From: Clonostachys chloroleuca
Taxonomy: Eukaryota; Ascomycota; Sordariomycetes; Hypocreales; Bionectriaceae
Direction: 5' to 3'
Length of the DNA: 64,000 nucleotides
NCBI GenBank assembly: GCA_037952775.1
Contig: JBANAY010000003.1
Span: forward strand, 22,878,001 to 22,942,000
A program made the translations under genes and the position numbers. Position 1 is the stretch's first letter, and each line of letters begins with the position of its first letter. Positions 1 through 11,823 of this stretch are shown here, in pieces. The notes beneath the pieces were generated by a model. That model had not been told where the DNA came from. It did no database searches and saw only the letters and a program-made list of their open reading frames with translations.

Positions 1-860
1 ATTTCTTAGCGATCCATATTACTGAGTATTAGCAGTGGCTCGGTTTTTGTTCCCCAGTGGCGCGGGTTGATAGGACACGGGACACATCAGTCAGAAAGGG
101 AATAAAGGAATATACGGAATGGTAAAGAGGGTATTTTCGCACTGTATCTGCCTCTTCTCTCAATGCATCCTTCTCTTGTTCATTTCAAGCGCTGAATAAG
201 CCACGACGCGTCAAGACGCGTCTCATTGTTTACGTGCCCTTAAAGTAAGACAAAACTGGAGCAAATTCGACTTGGTGGTTCCTGAGCGTTAGCTACCCTA
301 TAGTTCGGCCAGTAACCGTCGAAATGAAGTGTTTGGCTTTCACCAGTCAACAGGAAATTGCATATATAGAGCATTGAATATGCCCTAGAATGGTCTGATC
401 ACTCTGAGAGAAATAATTTCCGGTAACTCTCCCTCAGACACTGTCTTTTTCTGTTTGGTGATTGAGTGAGTAAAATTGCGATGTTGGCGATAAGATTCTG
501 GTGTCAAATGCTGTCGAGTATAAGGTGTTACGTTTAACATAACAAACCACGTTGCCGTGAAGAGTTATATTCACATTAGAATAAAACGCGCGAGATGAGA
601 GATGAGGTTTCTTCCAGGCTCGTCAACAGAAGGGGCGTATCACGTGACGAAGTCATGGCTGTTTTGCGTAGACTTTCTTAGTGCAGTAATTTATGGAGCG
701 GTGCTTAAAATTAGGTAATTGCCTCCTGAGTTCTCAACTAAATCTTTATTAACTTCACTTCTCCTCGCCCTTGGATTCACCATCCATTGGAAATCGATCC
801 GGCGAGTGTCTGCCTTGAATCTAGAGAACTCTCTTGATAACAGAACAATGTAATGTCTTA
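1..860. other. intergenic, 5' flank of first gene
   Basis: I see no gene here. All reading frames are short and none shows a recognisable motif. The last 250 bases are presumably the promoter and leader of the Zn2Cys6 gene that starts at 861. A CACGTG hexamer lies near 641-646. Confidence 0.5.
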
Positions 861-2875
861 ATGGATCAAGACCAATTCGTCTCCTCACGTTTCCCAAACC
901 GCCGCCGGGCTACCCAGGCATGTGTTCCTTGCCGAACAAGGAAGACAAGATGTGACGCTGCACAGCCGAAATGCGGCTACTGTGCCCAGCACAACGTGGA
1001 GTGTATATACCGTGAAGCTCAACAGCCGCGTATCGACCACGGTACTCAGGTTATCCTGGAAAGAATTCAGCTCCTGGAGGACCGCCTGACCTCTGTACAA
1101 CTTGTGGATGCTACCCCAGCAGCGTCCGTTCTACCGTCTCGCCCGACCCAGGCTCAACCTCCCCAAAATACTGAAACAGAGCCAGAGGGACGGATTGCCT
1201 CATCTCACACCGCAAATGCGAATCATGTTCATGACTGGCCAATCGTCCGGCAGCTGCTGTCTGAGGCCCCTGGGCTTGAACGTCAGCTTGCTGGAGGTGC
1301 CACAGACATTTTCTTCGAGTCTCCAACACAGATGCGACCTCCCCCTTTGTCGTGGAGACTTTTCGAACAATTCTCATCCGATTCTAATCTCGAGTATCAG
1401 CGCCTCATTGAAATCTACTTTGCAGAGGTTAACGTTATCTTCCCATTGCTCTCTTCCGACGACCTCTACCTGATCTATGGCCAGGTGGTAACAGAGGACA
1501 CCGCTGAGTGGCAAGAGACCAAGACGTCTGTTCCTGTTGGCGAATATGCTTTGCTTCTGCTCGTGCTCACAATGGCTACATATGTGTTCAAGGGTTGTAA
1601 CAAGGTGATGCTGTCATTGAATCCGATGCCAGATGACCCCCAAGAGGATTTGCTGTGGAGCAAGGCGGTACTCCTACTTGGACCTGTCTCTTCGGAGATG
1701 TCAATTGTAGCTGCCCAATGCCTCATGCTGGCCAGGTGCGTTATGGTGAAACCATGTTGATTTTCTCCGTTCTCCGCCTAGCCTTCGTCTTGGCATATAC
1801 TGATTTTAAACAGCCTATACCGAGGCGCGAAGGGTCGTGTGGCTGAATCTTTTCATTGGAGTCATTTGGCTGCCGTGAAGTGCGACGCGCTGGCTCATTC
1901 TTACCTACATATCAAACATATCCGTCCGCCGGATGAGTTCGCCCGCTTATTTTGGGTTGCTTATATCTACGAGAGCGATTTTGTCTCCGAGGTTTCACTC
2001 AATCAGCCTTCAGGGATCGTTCGCTACGAGGATCTGATTCCGTATCCCACTGTCAAAGAGCTGGCTGGTGGTAGAGCATCTGCCGAGTCTGTAGCTATCG
2101 CTCGACAGGAGGAGCTCGTTGCATTCCAAATCACCACTAACGCCTCCATTAGACGCTTTCTGAACCGCGTCAACAGTACCGTCTACAGCCCTACGGAACA
2201 TCTGCATCAACATGGGTCTGATTACGCTGCTTGGCTTCTGCGGTTGTCCGCAGATCTTTGGTCCCATCATGCGGCTGTCTACAACAATCTGCCCGAGTTT
2301 CTCCTGACGAGTTATCAAAATGATGCACCCATCGCCGACTCGCCCACGGCGCACATCGAGGGGCTGCTACCAAGAGGCAACAATCCCTGGAACATCGTTC
2401 GATTGAAGGGTCGGTATTATGCCGGCCAATATATCATCCATCGGCCTTTTGTAGAGTATGCATTGCTCAATGCGGATCGGCTCGACTCGCATCCTGCAAA
2501 ACATTCGATTCTTAATGGCTGCATGATGTGCATTGAGGGCTGCGTGGGATTCATCCGTGTCTTCAACGTTGACCCTGCTAATAGCATCACTGGTCTCTTC
2601 GCTGGTGGAATGGTGTAGGTCATGGTCCTGATAATTTTATGAAAGCACACTGACCAGGTCTCAGAACATTCACAATGATTACTATTTTGATGGTTTCGAC
2701 TATCACACCGGCAATGAGTAGCATAGTCCCACACGATGTCGAGGAGTCCATCATCACTGGAGTCCACAACCTTCGCCGCTTCAGCAACAGTGTTAGGGAG
2801 TTCTCATGGCATTTGAAAATCTTGGAACGTTTGGATATTGCACGGAAGGCCAGACTGGCAGGTAGTAACGCATGA
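861..2875 (+). CDS. Zn2Cys6 fungal transcription factor
   Basis: A nuclear, sequence-specific regulator of about 628 aa in three exons (861-1735, 1814-2614, 2665-2875). All splice phases close. The binuclear zinc cluster is complete, with Cys at residues 21, 24, 31, 38, 41 and 48 (C-X2-C-X6-C-X6-C-X2-C-X6-C). A short heptad-like linker follows at about 62-80. The middle region has the character of a fungal-specific transcription factor domain, including a stretch spanning intron 1 that reads SLYRGAKGRVAESFHW. The first real ATG is 861; the frame is open upstream only through non-ATG codons. Intron 1 is 78 bp and intron 2 about 50 bp. The target genes are unknown. The nearest neighbours are the GH5 gene and the sugar transporter, so local control of those is possible but not shown. 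Confidence 0.85.
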
Positions 2876-2970
2876 CCACAACAAGAGAACTTTAATTAGG
2901 AATTGTCTGCCTGGCACTTTGACTTGCTGCAAATGATTACAGGATGGCAATGTGATTGAATTGTGTGGTC

Positions 2971-4831
2971 TTATGCTGCTACGGGTACAGGTTGCTGGCT
3001 CTCGATTGCCTTCTTTTTCTCTTCTGGAGAGAGCTCAAATACACCAACACCAGACACAGACTTGTCTGCGCTGGTCACCTCGGACTCGGACGTCTTCTCG
3101 GCTTTGATGACCTTTCCCTCGAGCCTCTTATCATCTGATGTCATGGGCGCATAAGTGCCCATGAGCTCATTCAATCTCTCCCTCTGATGGCAATTCTCGT
3201 ACTTCCAACTCGCGGCCAGCTCATCGAGTTCTTCAAAAGTCTTGTCCTTGAAGTAATCAGCCCACTCGGGAACCAGGTATTCTGCGAGAAGGATCCCTCT
3301 AATGGGCCGGAAGACCTGCATGTGCATGCGCCATTGCCATGGGTACTTTTTGTTGTAAGGTGGCTGTACATTATCCTCAAACCATTTGTGGAGTGGCCCG
3401 AAGAGGCCATCTTGGAGGTGGGCGTCGTCGTATGCCCATGAGTCGACAGCCAGATCCCTCTTCTTTTGGATGATGGGGCCGAGGAGCTTGAACCAGGCTG
3501 AGTCAGGGGCCAGATACATCAGTCCCATGACGTTGATGTCCTTGTAAGACCAAATGGACCATGCTACTGCGAGTTAGTTGAGTGTCTCTAGTCTGTATAA
3601 ATCACAACTAACCAATGCTTTCATCGCTGTAGATGGCGAGCTGCCTCTCGAGCATATCGTAGCGCTCGTTGTTGTGGAGTTCCCAGTCAGGATTGGTCTC
3701 CTTTCGCTCGTATATAGGGCCGAATTCACCTTCCAAACAATTAGAGTAATTTCGCTTGAGGGGGTTCGCAGTTTCGATCCTACCATTCCAAATGGGGACA
3801 TTGTGCTCCTTCATGAAGGCAACCTTTCGATCGTACATCCTTCGAATGTACTGTTCTTGTTCCGCATGACCTTGGAATCTGCCGATTCTATTCGGGAATC
3901 CAAAACCGCAGTAGTCGTGAACCGCGTACACCGAGTTCGGGAAGACCTTGTCGAAGCCGGTGAAGTCCATGCTGAAACTGGTGGAGAAGGTCAGCGTGGA
4001 TGTCCCAGTAACAAAGGGTTACTAACGCCCTGCTACTTACGTATTGCCTTCGAGGAAGAGGATGTGCTCGGGGTCGACATTGCGGATGGCGGGGACGATG
4101 CGGTCGTAAAAGCTCAACAGGCGGGTCCATTCTGAGTCTGCAGGCTCATTCATAGGATTGTAGCCAGCTACCCAGGCGTTCCCACGGTAGCGCTTGGCAA
4201 TGTGCTCCCAGAGATTGACTGCACGATCTTGGAAGTGGATATGGTCCCAGAATGCGGCGTGACCGGTCGGGTTGTCGCAGTGCCAGTCCTGATTTTGGCC
4301 ACCAGGGAGAGCGTGCATGTCGATGATCGTGTGAATTCCGTGTTTGGCACACTTTCAGTTGTCAGCTGGTGTCTACGTATCGTGCTCAAGAGAAGGAATG
4401 CCTACAATGTCGATCACACGATCAACGTGCTTGAAGCCTTCTTCCTTGATCTGGAAGGGCTTCATATCGTCTTCAAAGTGGTGATAGTTCAGACACAGGC
4501 GAACGCAATTGAAGCCTATGGATTTTAAGAAGGCGGCATCCTTGTCTGTGAAGAAGTATTCGAGGAATTTGTCGAAGAAGAACTCAGTCTTTTCCTCACC
4601 AAGCACCTTTTTTAAAGCGTGTCGGATCTGATGCTCACGGCCTGGAAATCCGTTCATGAAGTTTTCCATCATCATCCATCCGCCGAGGGCAGCCTGAGCG
4701 ATTCTTCATGTTAGTGCTTTCTATTGGGTCTAAAAGAAAAGGGGAGAAGAAGGTCGTACTCCTCTGAGAAGAACTGGGTTTCCCTGAGCATCGATGATGC
4801 GAGCACCATCAGTTCGGAGTAGTCCGTTCAT
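2971..4831 (-). CDS. Glycoside hydrolase family 5 (cellulase superfamily), cytosolic
   Basis: A retaining glycosidase of about 522 aa. Exons on the minus strand are 4831-4760, 4693-4406, 4351-4041, 3971-3784, 3729-3613 and 3563-2971, with all phases consistent. The start MNGLLRTDGARI is followed by the LRGAALGGWMMMENF block typical of this GH5 subgroup. The general acid/base is Glu189 in YNPMNEP. The nucleophile is Glu288 in NGEFGP, which is recreated only when the fourth intron is removed. There is no signal peptide, so the enzyme probably acts inside the cell on imported oligosaccharides or a glycoconjugate. The exact substrate cannot be told from sequence; endoglucanase, exo-glucanase and glucosylceramidase-like activities occur in related groups. 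It is transcribed divergently from the MFS sugar transporter at 5775, a pairing that suggests uptake followed by hydrolysis. Confidence 0.88.
3730..3783 (-). other. In-frame 54-nt intron without stop codon in the GH5 gene
   Basis: The segment begins GTAGGA, contains a CTAAT branch-like site and ends GGAAG on the coding strand. It is exactly 18 codons long with no stop, so the frame stays open if it is retained. Excision joins WNG to EFGP and restores the usual nucleophile block. Confidence 0.75.
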
Positions 4832-5774
4832 GGTGCAATTGTGGCCTGAATTTCTTGATGATGTAGGCAAGAGAAAAGCTGATTACGAGCAACTTGCAAG
4901 GCTGATGTCTAGCCTTTCTATATACCTGGCCCCTGTGACGTACTATTGCATGTCCAACTGCTTGCTTGACCCAAGTATTATTTTTAGGAATTGCAATTGA
5001 CCAATCGGGTAAACCGGACCTCAAGATGAATGGATTCAACTCGGGCAATCCAGGTCTCATCAGCATCACGAGACATGCTGACTCGAGGCAACTCATACCT
5101 TTTGATCTTCGACCCACCTTCGGGGCATCTAAATCACTGCCCCGACATACGACTTTAGCCGAGACCAAGACTTTGGCTGGGGAACGTCGGGGCTTCATTT
5201 TAGTTCCCCCGACACATCTTCTGATTCGCTGCCCTCATGGGTCCCCGTTCCTCATTGCCGTTATGGCGCCCTAGAGTTTGAACTACTGAGTGGAAAATGG
5301 GAAGATTTTGTTGCCTCCCCCGGAGATGTCATGCAAAAATCTCCTCACTTTTGTCCCCAGACGATGGAAATCCCCGCATGAAAGCTCTCGTCTCCGCAAT
5401 CGAGCTCCGGCTGGTGAGTGTGTGGGGATGTTCATTTGGTTCGCGTGAGTCGAGCATCCTTGCATCCGATATGTCGGGGATGGCCCATGGCTCTGGAAAC
5501 TCTCTGCTTCAGCTTGTGACCTACAGCCGGTCGAATAGATGCGCTCGAGCTTTCTCGATCTATTGGAATAACCGCAAGACTTTACGTGTGCCAGTCGTGT
5601 ATAAGATCTCACCCCTTGCCGCAACGTTCTGCAACGACGATCACTTTGCAGAGGCTTCTCAGGACAAGACAGAAACACTCTACGTCTGAGCAAACCTGGA
5701 TATTGTTCTTGTACCTACCTACCGTATCTCACTTCTCTGATATATTGAGATTATTCGCCATTGGGATCTGAAAC
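4832..5774. promoter_or_regulatory. Divergent promoter region, GH5 / sugar transporter
   Basis: About 0.94 kb separates the two starts. Two GC-rich inverted repeats are visible: CGGGGC (5121-5126) with GCCCCG (5139-5144), and GTCGGGG (5186-5192) with CCCCGAC (5207-5213). A GGCTAAA heptamer on the minus strand (5154-5160) matches the published XlnR-type site, and CTGGGG near 5177 fits the CreA consensus. Both motifs are short, so functional assignment is inference. No convincing gene lies here, although reading frames of 100-136 codons exist on both strands. Confidence 0.45.
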
Positions 5775-7590
5775 ATGGCCCTCACAGCTCTTCGCAACCG
5801 CCTCCCGGCTCCTCGATATGATCAGCTTGCGCGACAGGCGGAACGCCAGGCAACTGAAGCCGCAACCGAAGCGCAGGCACCTGCTCAAGAGCCATCGCCA
5901 ATCAACGAGCTGGCATCCAAGGCACCGGCCTGGTACGCCTCATCCTCCCGTCGAAAGCTATACTTCCTCCTCTTCCCCGCCTGCGTCGTGTCGTACGCAA
6001 CGTCCGGCTACGATGGTAGCATGATGAACAGCCTGCAGACCGTCTCGTACTGGGACGACTTTTTCGGCAACCCCCGTGGCTCGTCTCTCGGCCTCATGAG
6101 TGCCATCATGGCGCTCGGCAGTGTCTGTTCAACTCCAATCGCCCCCTGGGTTGCGGACAAGTACGGTCGCCGGTGGGGTATCACCGTAGGTAGCATCATC
6201 ATGATTGCAGGTGCCATTCTGCAGTGTGAGAGCACGTCGTACCCAATGTTTGTGGGTAGCCGCTTTGTCCTCGGTTTTGGATTATCCTTTGCCACCACTG
6301 CTTCGCCTAGCATGGTTTCTGAGTTGTCTCATCCCAAGGATAGAGTCACGATAACAGCTATTTGCAACACATGGTAAGCCTTTAAGAGAGGTGGTTTTCT
6401 CGATCTAAGCTGTCTTAGGTGCTAATTATTTATGTAGCTGGTATATCGGTAGCATCGCGGCTGCATGGATCACGTACGGAACGAGAAACATCCCGAACAC
6501 CTGGTCTTGGCGTCTTCCGTCTCTTCTCCAGATGGCTCCCAGTATCGTCCAACTTAGCGCTATCTGGTTTCTTCCCGAATCTCCTCGATGGCTCATTGCC
6601 AACGGTAGAGGAGACGAAGCTTTGGCGGCTTTGGCTAAATACCACGGTGATGGGGAGGAATCCGAGCTAGTAAAGCTTGAATATGCCGAGATTCAGGTGG
6701 CTATCGAGTATGAGAAGGGTATGTCTCGAGACACCCCTTGCTGGTCCTAGTATAGAGAGCTAACTATGATGAAAGCATCGAGCAATACGACATGGAAATC
6801 AATGGTCAGCACCTCAGGCAACCGTTACCGAATGTTCCTGGTTTTGTGTATGGGCCTGTTTAGCCAGTGGTCTGGAAACGGCTTGATTGCTTACTGTAAG
6901 TCCCCTAAATACCGTGGAGTAGATCGTTAACTGACAAAAATAGACCTTTCCCGTGTGATGGACTCGATCGGCATCAAGGACAAAAATACTCAGGCTCTCG
7001 TCAACGGCCTCATCAATATTTGGAACTGGCTCATCGCCCTCACCACCGCCTTCTTTGTCGAACGAATTGGACGTCGGCCTTTATTCCGTATATCTACTAT
7101 TGGCATGCTTGTCATGTTCACAGCTTGGACCATTGCATCGGAGCGCTTCGCGGTGACAGGGCTCAAGGCCGCTGGGACAGCTGTACTGGCCCTCATCTTC
7201 GTGTACCAGTTCTTCTACTGCATCGCATTCTCCCCGCTTCCGGTTGCATACTCTGTCGAGGTCCTGCCTTATTCCATTCGCGCCAAGGGCATGGCAACAT
7301 ATGTCTTTTCTACTAAAATAGCCGTGTTCGTCAACCAGTATGTCAATCCTGTCGGCCTCTCCAACATTGGATGGAAGTTCTACATTGTCTACGTGGCGGT
7401 TCTGGCTGTGGAGTCTGTCGTGGCTTATGGATGGTTTATTGAGACAAAAGGAAAGGCTCTTGAGGAGATTGCTGTCATCTTTGACGGCGAGGCTGGGGAG
7501 ATTCTTCAAAATACTATCGGTGCAAAGTTGGGGGATGAAGAGCCAACATCATTGCAGACAGAGGACCGCACAAAGACGGTTTCCAACTGA
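5775..7590 (+). CDS. MFS sugar transporter (hexose/lactose permease-like)
   Basis: A plasma-membrane sugar:proton symporter-like protein of about 548 aa in four exons (5775-6373, 6438-6718, 6776-6895, 6944-7590); phases close exactly. Sugar-porter hallmarks are present: GYDGSMMN after TM1, a DKYGRRWG loop between TM2 and TM3, PESPRWL at the end of TM6, ERIGRRPLF in the second half, and a PYSIRAKGM block before the last helices. A C-terminal FIETKGKALEEI motif matches the usual PETKG-type signature. The N-terminal cytosolic tail of about 60 residues is Ala- and Gln-rich. The lactose-permease-like subgroup is my best guess; the substrate could be another disaccharide or hexose. The gene shares its upstream region with the GH5 gene. 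Confidence 0.9.
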
Positions 7591-7841
7591 TGCATCTAAG
7601 TAGAATAGGAGGACCAGGGCAAATCATCATCGTCAGAGAGTCTGTTTCCCGCGGTTAAGTAGTTTCAGCAATAAACTCGACAAATGTATTATTCTTAAGA
7701 AAAAGAGCCTGTTTATGTGACCTGACAAGTCAAAGTAGGAGTGAAGGGAACCCTGATAGACTTTTTCTCTTTAAATGAACCCTCTATTTTCTAGAAGGAA
7801 AAAGACCGAAGAAAAACGCTATGAATGTAGCTAATCCTGCC

Positions 7842-9469
7842 TTAGAGCTTGGGGCGCACTTCATCCACACTAGCTTGTGAACTAGTTGAGCTGCTATATA
7901 CCTTGTGAAACTGCCCTTCTGCATCGTGTTCATTTAGCCAGACTGGATCACCTTTTGAAGCCAGCCTCTTCCTAAATGAGGCATCTGACTCTGGAACACC
8001 CTCCTCCCGGATCTTTTCAAATCGGGCCGCTTGACCCTTCCGCCCGTTGTGCACTTCCTTCAACACTCTCTCCAGATGGGGGCGGCGAGTTGCTTCGTAA
8101 AGGGTAAGTGCTTCTCCAATACGAGTAGCTGATACTTTCTCATGTTCTTGAGCTCCTCCTTGAAGTATGGTTCGCAGCGAAAGATAGAGCACGTATGCGT
8201 CATCAACAGCCAATGACGCCCCTGCTGCATACGCACCACCATGTGTGTGGGCTGCATCGCCGATCAGAGTAACGCGATTTCCAAAGGTCCAATGAGAAAG
8301 TGCTTCACCAGCCATGTTTGTGTACCTTCTCAAAGTACCTTCGGGGATTCTATCAATGATTGATGGGATAGGAGGGTAGAAGTCCTGGAGGATATCGGTT
8401 AGTCTCACGGAGAACACCGACGAAGATTAGGGGCCTTACTTTGAATACATTGCGAATATCATCCACGGTGGCCGGAGCGTTCCAAGTTGTGTCTGTAAAT
8501 TTCGAGCTTGAGTCGTCTTCATCAACGTGAAAACTGCAAGTCACACCGAATTGGTCCGATCCTGATAGGTGAGATTAGTGAAAACATTGAAGTACGATCG
8601 TGTAGGGTCATCTACCTAGTCTTGTTCCGAAAAACCAGGAAGTTGGACTTTGCTGTAACTTTATCAGCTAAAAGTAATTATTACTATTACTGGATGTCTT
8701 ACTCACATAATGAGTTGAGTTTTGTTCAAGTCCAGGGAGATCCGCCACTAAGTCGTAAGGAAATGTGGTTCGGAAGATCGCGTCGCCCGAGGAGCTAAGC
8801 TTGTGGTTTTTGATAAAAGATTCTCGAACTTTCTAAAGAGGTTTCAGGACAATGGTCAACGGAATTTAGTGCGTTCATACACTTACCGATTTGATTCCAT
8901 CGGCCCCGATTACGAGGTCAGCTGTCACGGAGGTTCCATCTTCAAAGTCGACTGTAGCACCATCATCATTGGTCCTCACTGTAGAGACCTTTTTACCGGT
9001 GTGAAGAATACTTGGTGGAAGATTTTTCAAAAGGGCCTTTTGGAGACTAGCACGGTGCATTCGAGTGAATTGATGGCGTCTATCTGGCACGTTATGATTG
9101 TAGTCGATACTTAACACATCTCCTGTCTTGAAGTGCCTTGATGTCATTAGTCTTTGTTTATCCAACCTATTCTCTGAGATCTTGAAGAGACATCTGTTAG
9201 TCAAGAAAAAAAGGCGAACGCTCTTACTTGAAGCACATAGGAACTCCATTCGGACTTCTCCAACCAACTTCGTCCGTAAGAACACCTTCCACCCCTAACT
9301 TCTCCAAGGTTCTTAATCCATTAGGAGCTAGTCCGATAAGAGCACCTAGTTCCTTGAATTCTTTTGCTCTCTCGTACACCTGAACATCGACACCGGAAAG
9401 CTGCCTGAGAGCAATAGCAGCGCTGAGCCCGGCGATACCGCCCCCTATAATTGCAACTGTGAGGACCAT
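7842..9469 (-). CDS. FAD-dependent monooxygenase (salicylate hydroxylase-like)
   Basis: A group A flavoprotein hydroxylase of about 458 aa. The six exons are 9469-9228, 9193-8887, 8832-8707, 8652-8616, 8561-8440 and 8384-7842; the fourth is only 37 nt and every junction keeps phase. The N-terminal dinucleotide fold GGGIAGLSA is at residues 8-16. The DG motif is in LVIGADGIKS, and the FAD-ribityl GD motif is in VTLIGDAAH. The family hydroxylates aromatic acids or polyketide-like substrates using NAD(P)H and oxygen. The gene is divergent from the Dal5-type permease at 9889, with 420 bp between them, so an organic-anion substrate imported by that permease is a reasonable guess. The start at 9469 was chosen because the Rossmann fold follows directly. 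Confidence 0.87.
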
Positions 9470-9888
9470 GTTTGCAAAAGTCAAGAGGAATATCTTGGGA
9501 GGTTCAATAATAAGGTTAAGGAAAAGTGTAAGCCAACGGCCCCATGTGCCTTTGATTAAATCCACGAGTCTTTTTGGAAGGGAACCAATTGCTTCGTGGC
9601 AACCGATGTCGGATGCTCCACCATACATGGGGTCTATCTAGACTTGCGCTATGCAAGGATACACCCGTTCATCCCTTCTCCGAGGGCTTGGGACCTGCCT
9701 ATTATTGAATTGCATCAGTCTCGCGGGTGATCGCGCGATCCAAACCCGTACTGTCGGAATGGAGACTCTAGACATCCCGGTAGATCTAACGGCGAATAAA
9801 AGCTCGCTTAGGAACACCAATTTGGTGTTCAACTTAGGCAGAAGTGACTAGAATCATTATACGTTTGTAGAAAACCTGAACTTCAGAG
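9470..9888. promoter_or_regulatory. Bidirectional promoter with 19-bp palindrome
   Basis: This is the shared upstream region of the FAD monooxygenase and the permease. At 9812-9830 there is a perfect inverted repeat, GAACACCAA-T-TTGGTGTTC, 59 bp upstream of the permease start. CTTAGG hexamers flank it on both sides. It is a candidate operator; the factor that would bind it is unknown. Confidence 0.5.
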
Positions 9889-11823
9889 ATGGCAGAAACA
9901 CCGAGTGAATATGAAACCGCTGCCGCTGGTGCTGTTAAAGCAGGGGTCGAGCCTAATCTCACAGAAGTCCATCCAAACGCTGAGGATGAGTCTTCTCATA
10001 AGGATAGGGCTGCATTTCTCTCCACCTTCAACCCGGAGGAGGAGAAGGCCATTATGCGAAAGGTCGATTATCGTCTGTTGGCTCTGTTTGGGGTGATTTA
10101 CATGGTCAAGCAGGTATGCTACTTGCATTGTACAATGTTATGGTTAACCGTGTCAACCATCTAATCGTCGAACAGATCGATGTCAACAACGCTGCAGCTG
10201 TTAAAATCCTTGCGGTAGGCAAGCCAACAAATATATTGACTCAACTGGACATGACGTCAGATGAGTACAACTGGGTTCAGTCTATATACTACGTAGGTTT
10301 TATCATACTCAAGCTCTGATGATCAAGCAGAAACTAACCTGATTGCAGATCTCGTACATCATTTTCGAACTCCCAAGCAACCTTTTACTCAAAAAATGGA
10401 CCCCGAGAATCTTTCAGGCTCGAATCATGTTTTTATGGGGACTGGTGCTCGCGTGTCACGCGGCTGTTACAAACAAGGCGGGCATCCTTACTGCACGTTT
10501 CTTTCTTGGACTTATGGAAGCCGGTCTCTTTCCCGCAATCATGACTCAGCTCTGCAGCTGGTATCGCTCGGATGAGATGGGAAAGCCAATTGCATGGCTC
10601 TTTGGCATTTTCAACCTTGCTGGAGTGATTGGATCATTGATTGTCTATGGGATAGCATTCCTTGATGGTAGACAAGGTCTCAGTTCATGGCAATGGTAAG
10701 TTCTTTGCCCTCCTTATCTGCATCTGCTCGCTAAGAAATGATAGGGTATTTCTACTTCAGGGTGTTGCCACAATGGCTTTTGCTTTCTTAGTCTGGTTCC
10801 TCTGCCCAGACTACCCTCGCTCAGAGCGCACGGGCAGATGGCTCACTCCAAGAGAACAGAAGTTTGTGGAGTATAGACTATCATCAAACGCTCCTGTGAC
10901 CTCCGACGCCGCATTCTCTGGAAAAGAGTCTGTAGAGACATTGAAAGATCCGCGCCTATGGGCTTTTATGCTTACCCAGGTGCTGATGAACACAGGTGGC
11001 TTTGGGCTGAGTTGGTTTTTGTAAAACCTTCTAAGCTTGTTATCAGCTAAGTGCTAATTATTGTCTGTTCAGCCTACAATTATCACCAATCTCGGATTTG
11101 TTGGATTGCCTCGAAATATTTTGCTCTTGATTGTAAGTGTATAACCCCTACTTTCCCCGGGGACTTCAATCTAATATTCTGTTTAGCCAACAGCTACGGT
11201 TGCAATTTTGGCCATTGCTGCCGCGGCGTATAACCTGCACAAAGCCTGGACTCCCAGGCCTATTTTCACCATCTCAAGTAAGAAGCACATTTTTTCAAAG
11301 TATGGATCAGACCTAACACCTTGTAGTTGTCGTACTTGAAGTGGCAGTCTTTGCAATTTTCATCGCCACAAGAGAGCGTGGCGCAATTTACGCTGCCTGT
11401 ATCCTTGGTACAATGTTCTCAGCCGCTTTTGCAATCCCGTTCTGGTCATGTAAGGAACCTACTCTGTAATTGTCAGTGGTAATTAAGTATTATGGAACGC
11501 TAAATATGTTCACTATAGGGCGAACATCCAGTCTAAAGGGCACAACAGGGACTGCCTTCGCATTTGGACTGCAGAGTGGTGTGGGCCAACTAGGCGGTGT
11601 TATTGGCCCACAGATATTTCAGTCCCGTTATGCAGCTGATGGGTACCGAGTTCCTTACTCTATCTGTACGGCCGCAATTGGCGGTGGGCTTCTCGGCTGC
11701 CTTCTCTGTTGGTATCTGACCTTGAAGCTGGAGCAAGACGTGAGACGGGTTCAAAAGGAGCGTATTCAAGCAGAGCAGAGAGGGCAGTTGTACACTGGCC
11801 CAGATGTGGATGTACACGCTTAA
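9889..11823 (+). CDS. MFS anion:cation symporter (allantoate permease/Dal5 family)
   Basis: A membrane permease of about 500 aa for small organic anions such as allantoate, nicotinate or pantothenate. Exons are about 9889-10113, 10176-10292, 10349-10695, 10745-11020, 11073-11131, then three more to 11823. Family features include KVDYRLLALFGVIYM after the hydrophilic N-terminus, DVNNA in the first loop, SYIIFELPSNLLLKK, RFFLGLMEAGLFPA and a CPDYPRSE loop. One junction is a problem. The exon ending WF at 11020 closes in phase 2, while the next exon (PTIITNLGF) needs phase 0. One more T in the T5 run at 11016-11020 would resolve it. The last exons are in phase again (ISIVVLEVAVF, FWSWRTSSLKG). 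The gene is therefore intact with a base-calling error, or carries one frameshift. Confidence 0.82.

Noticed and set aside
5283..5693. Frames of 130-136 codons on both strands between GH5 and transporter
   Set aside because: Low protein character, overlap in opposite directions, within a promoter region.
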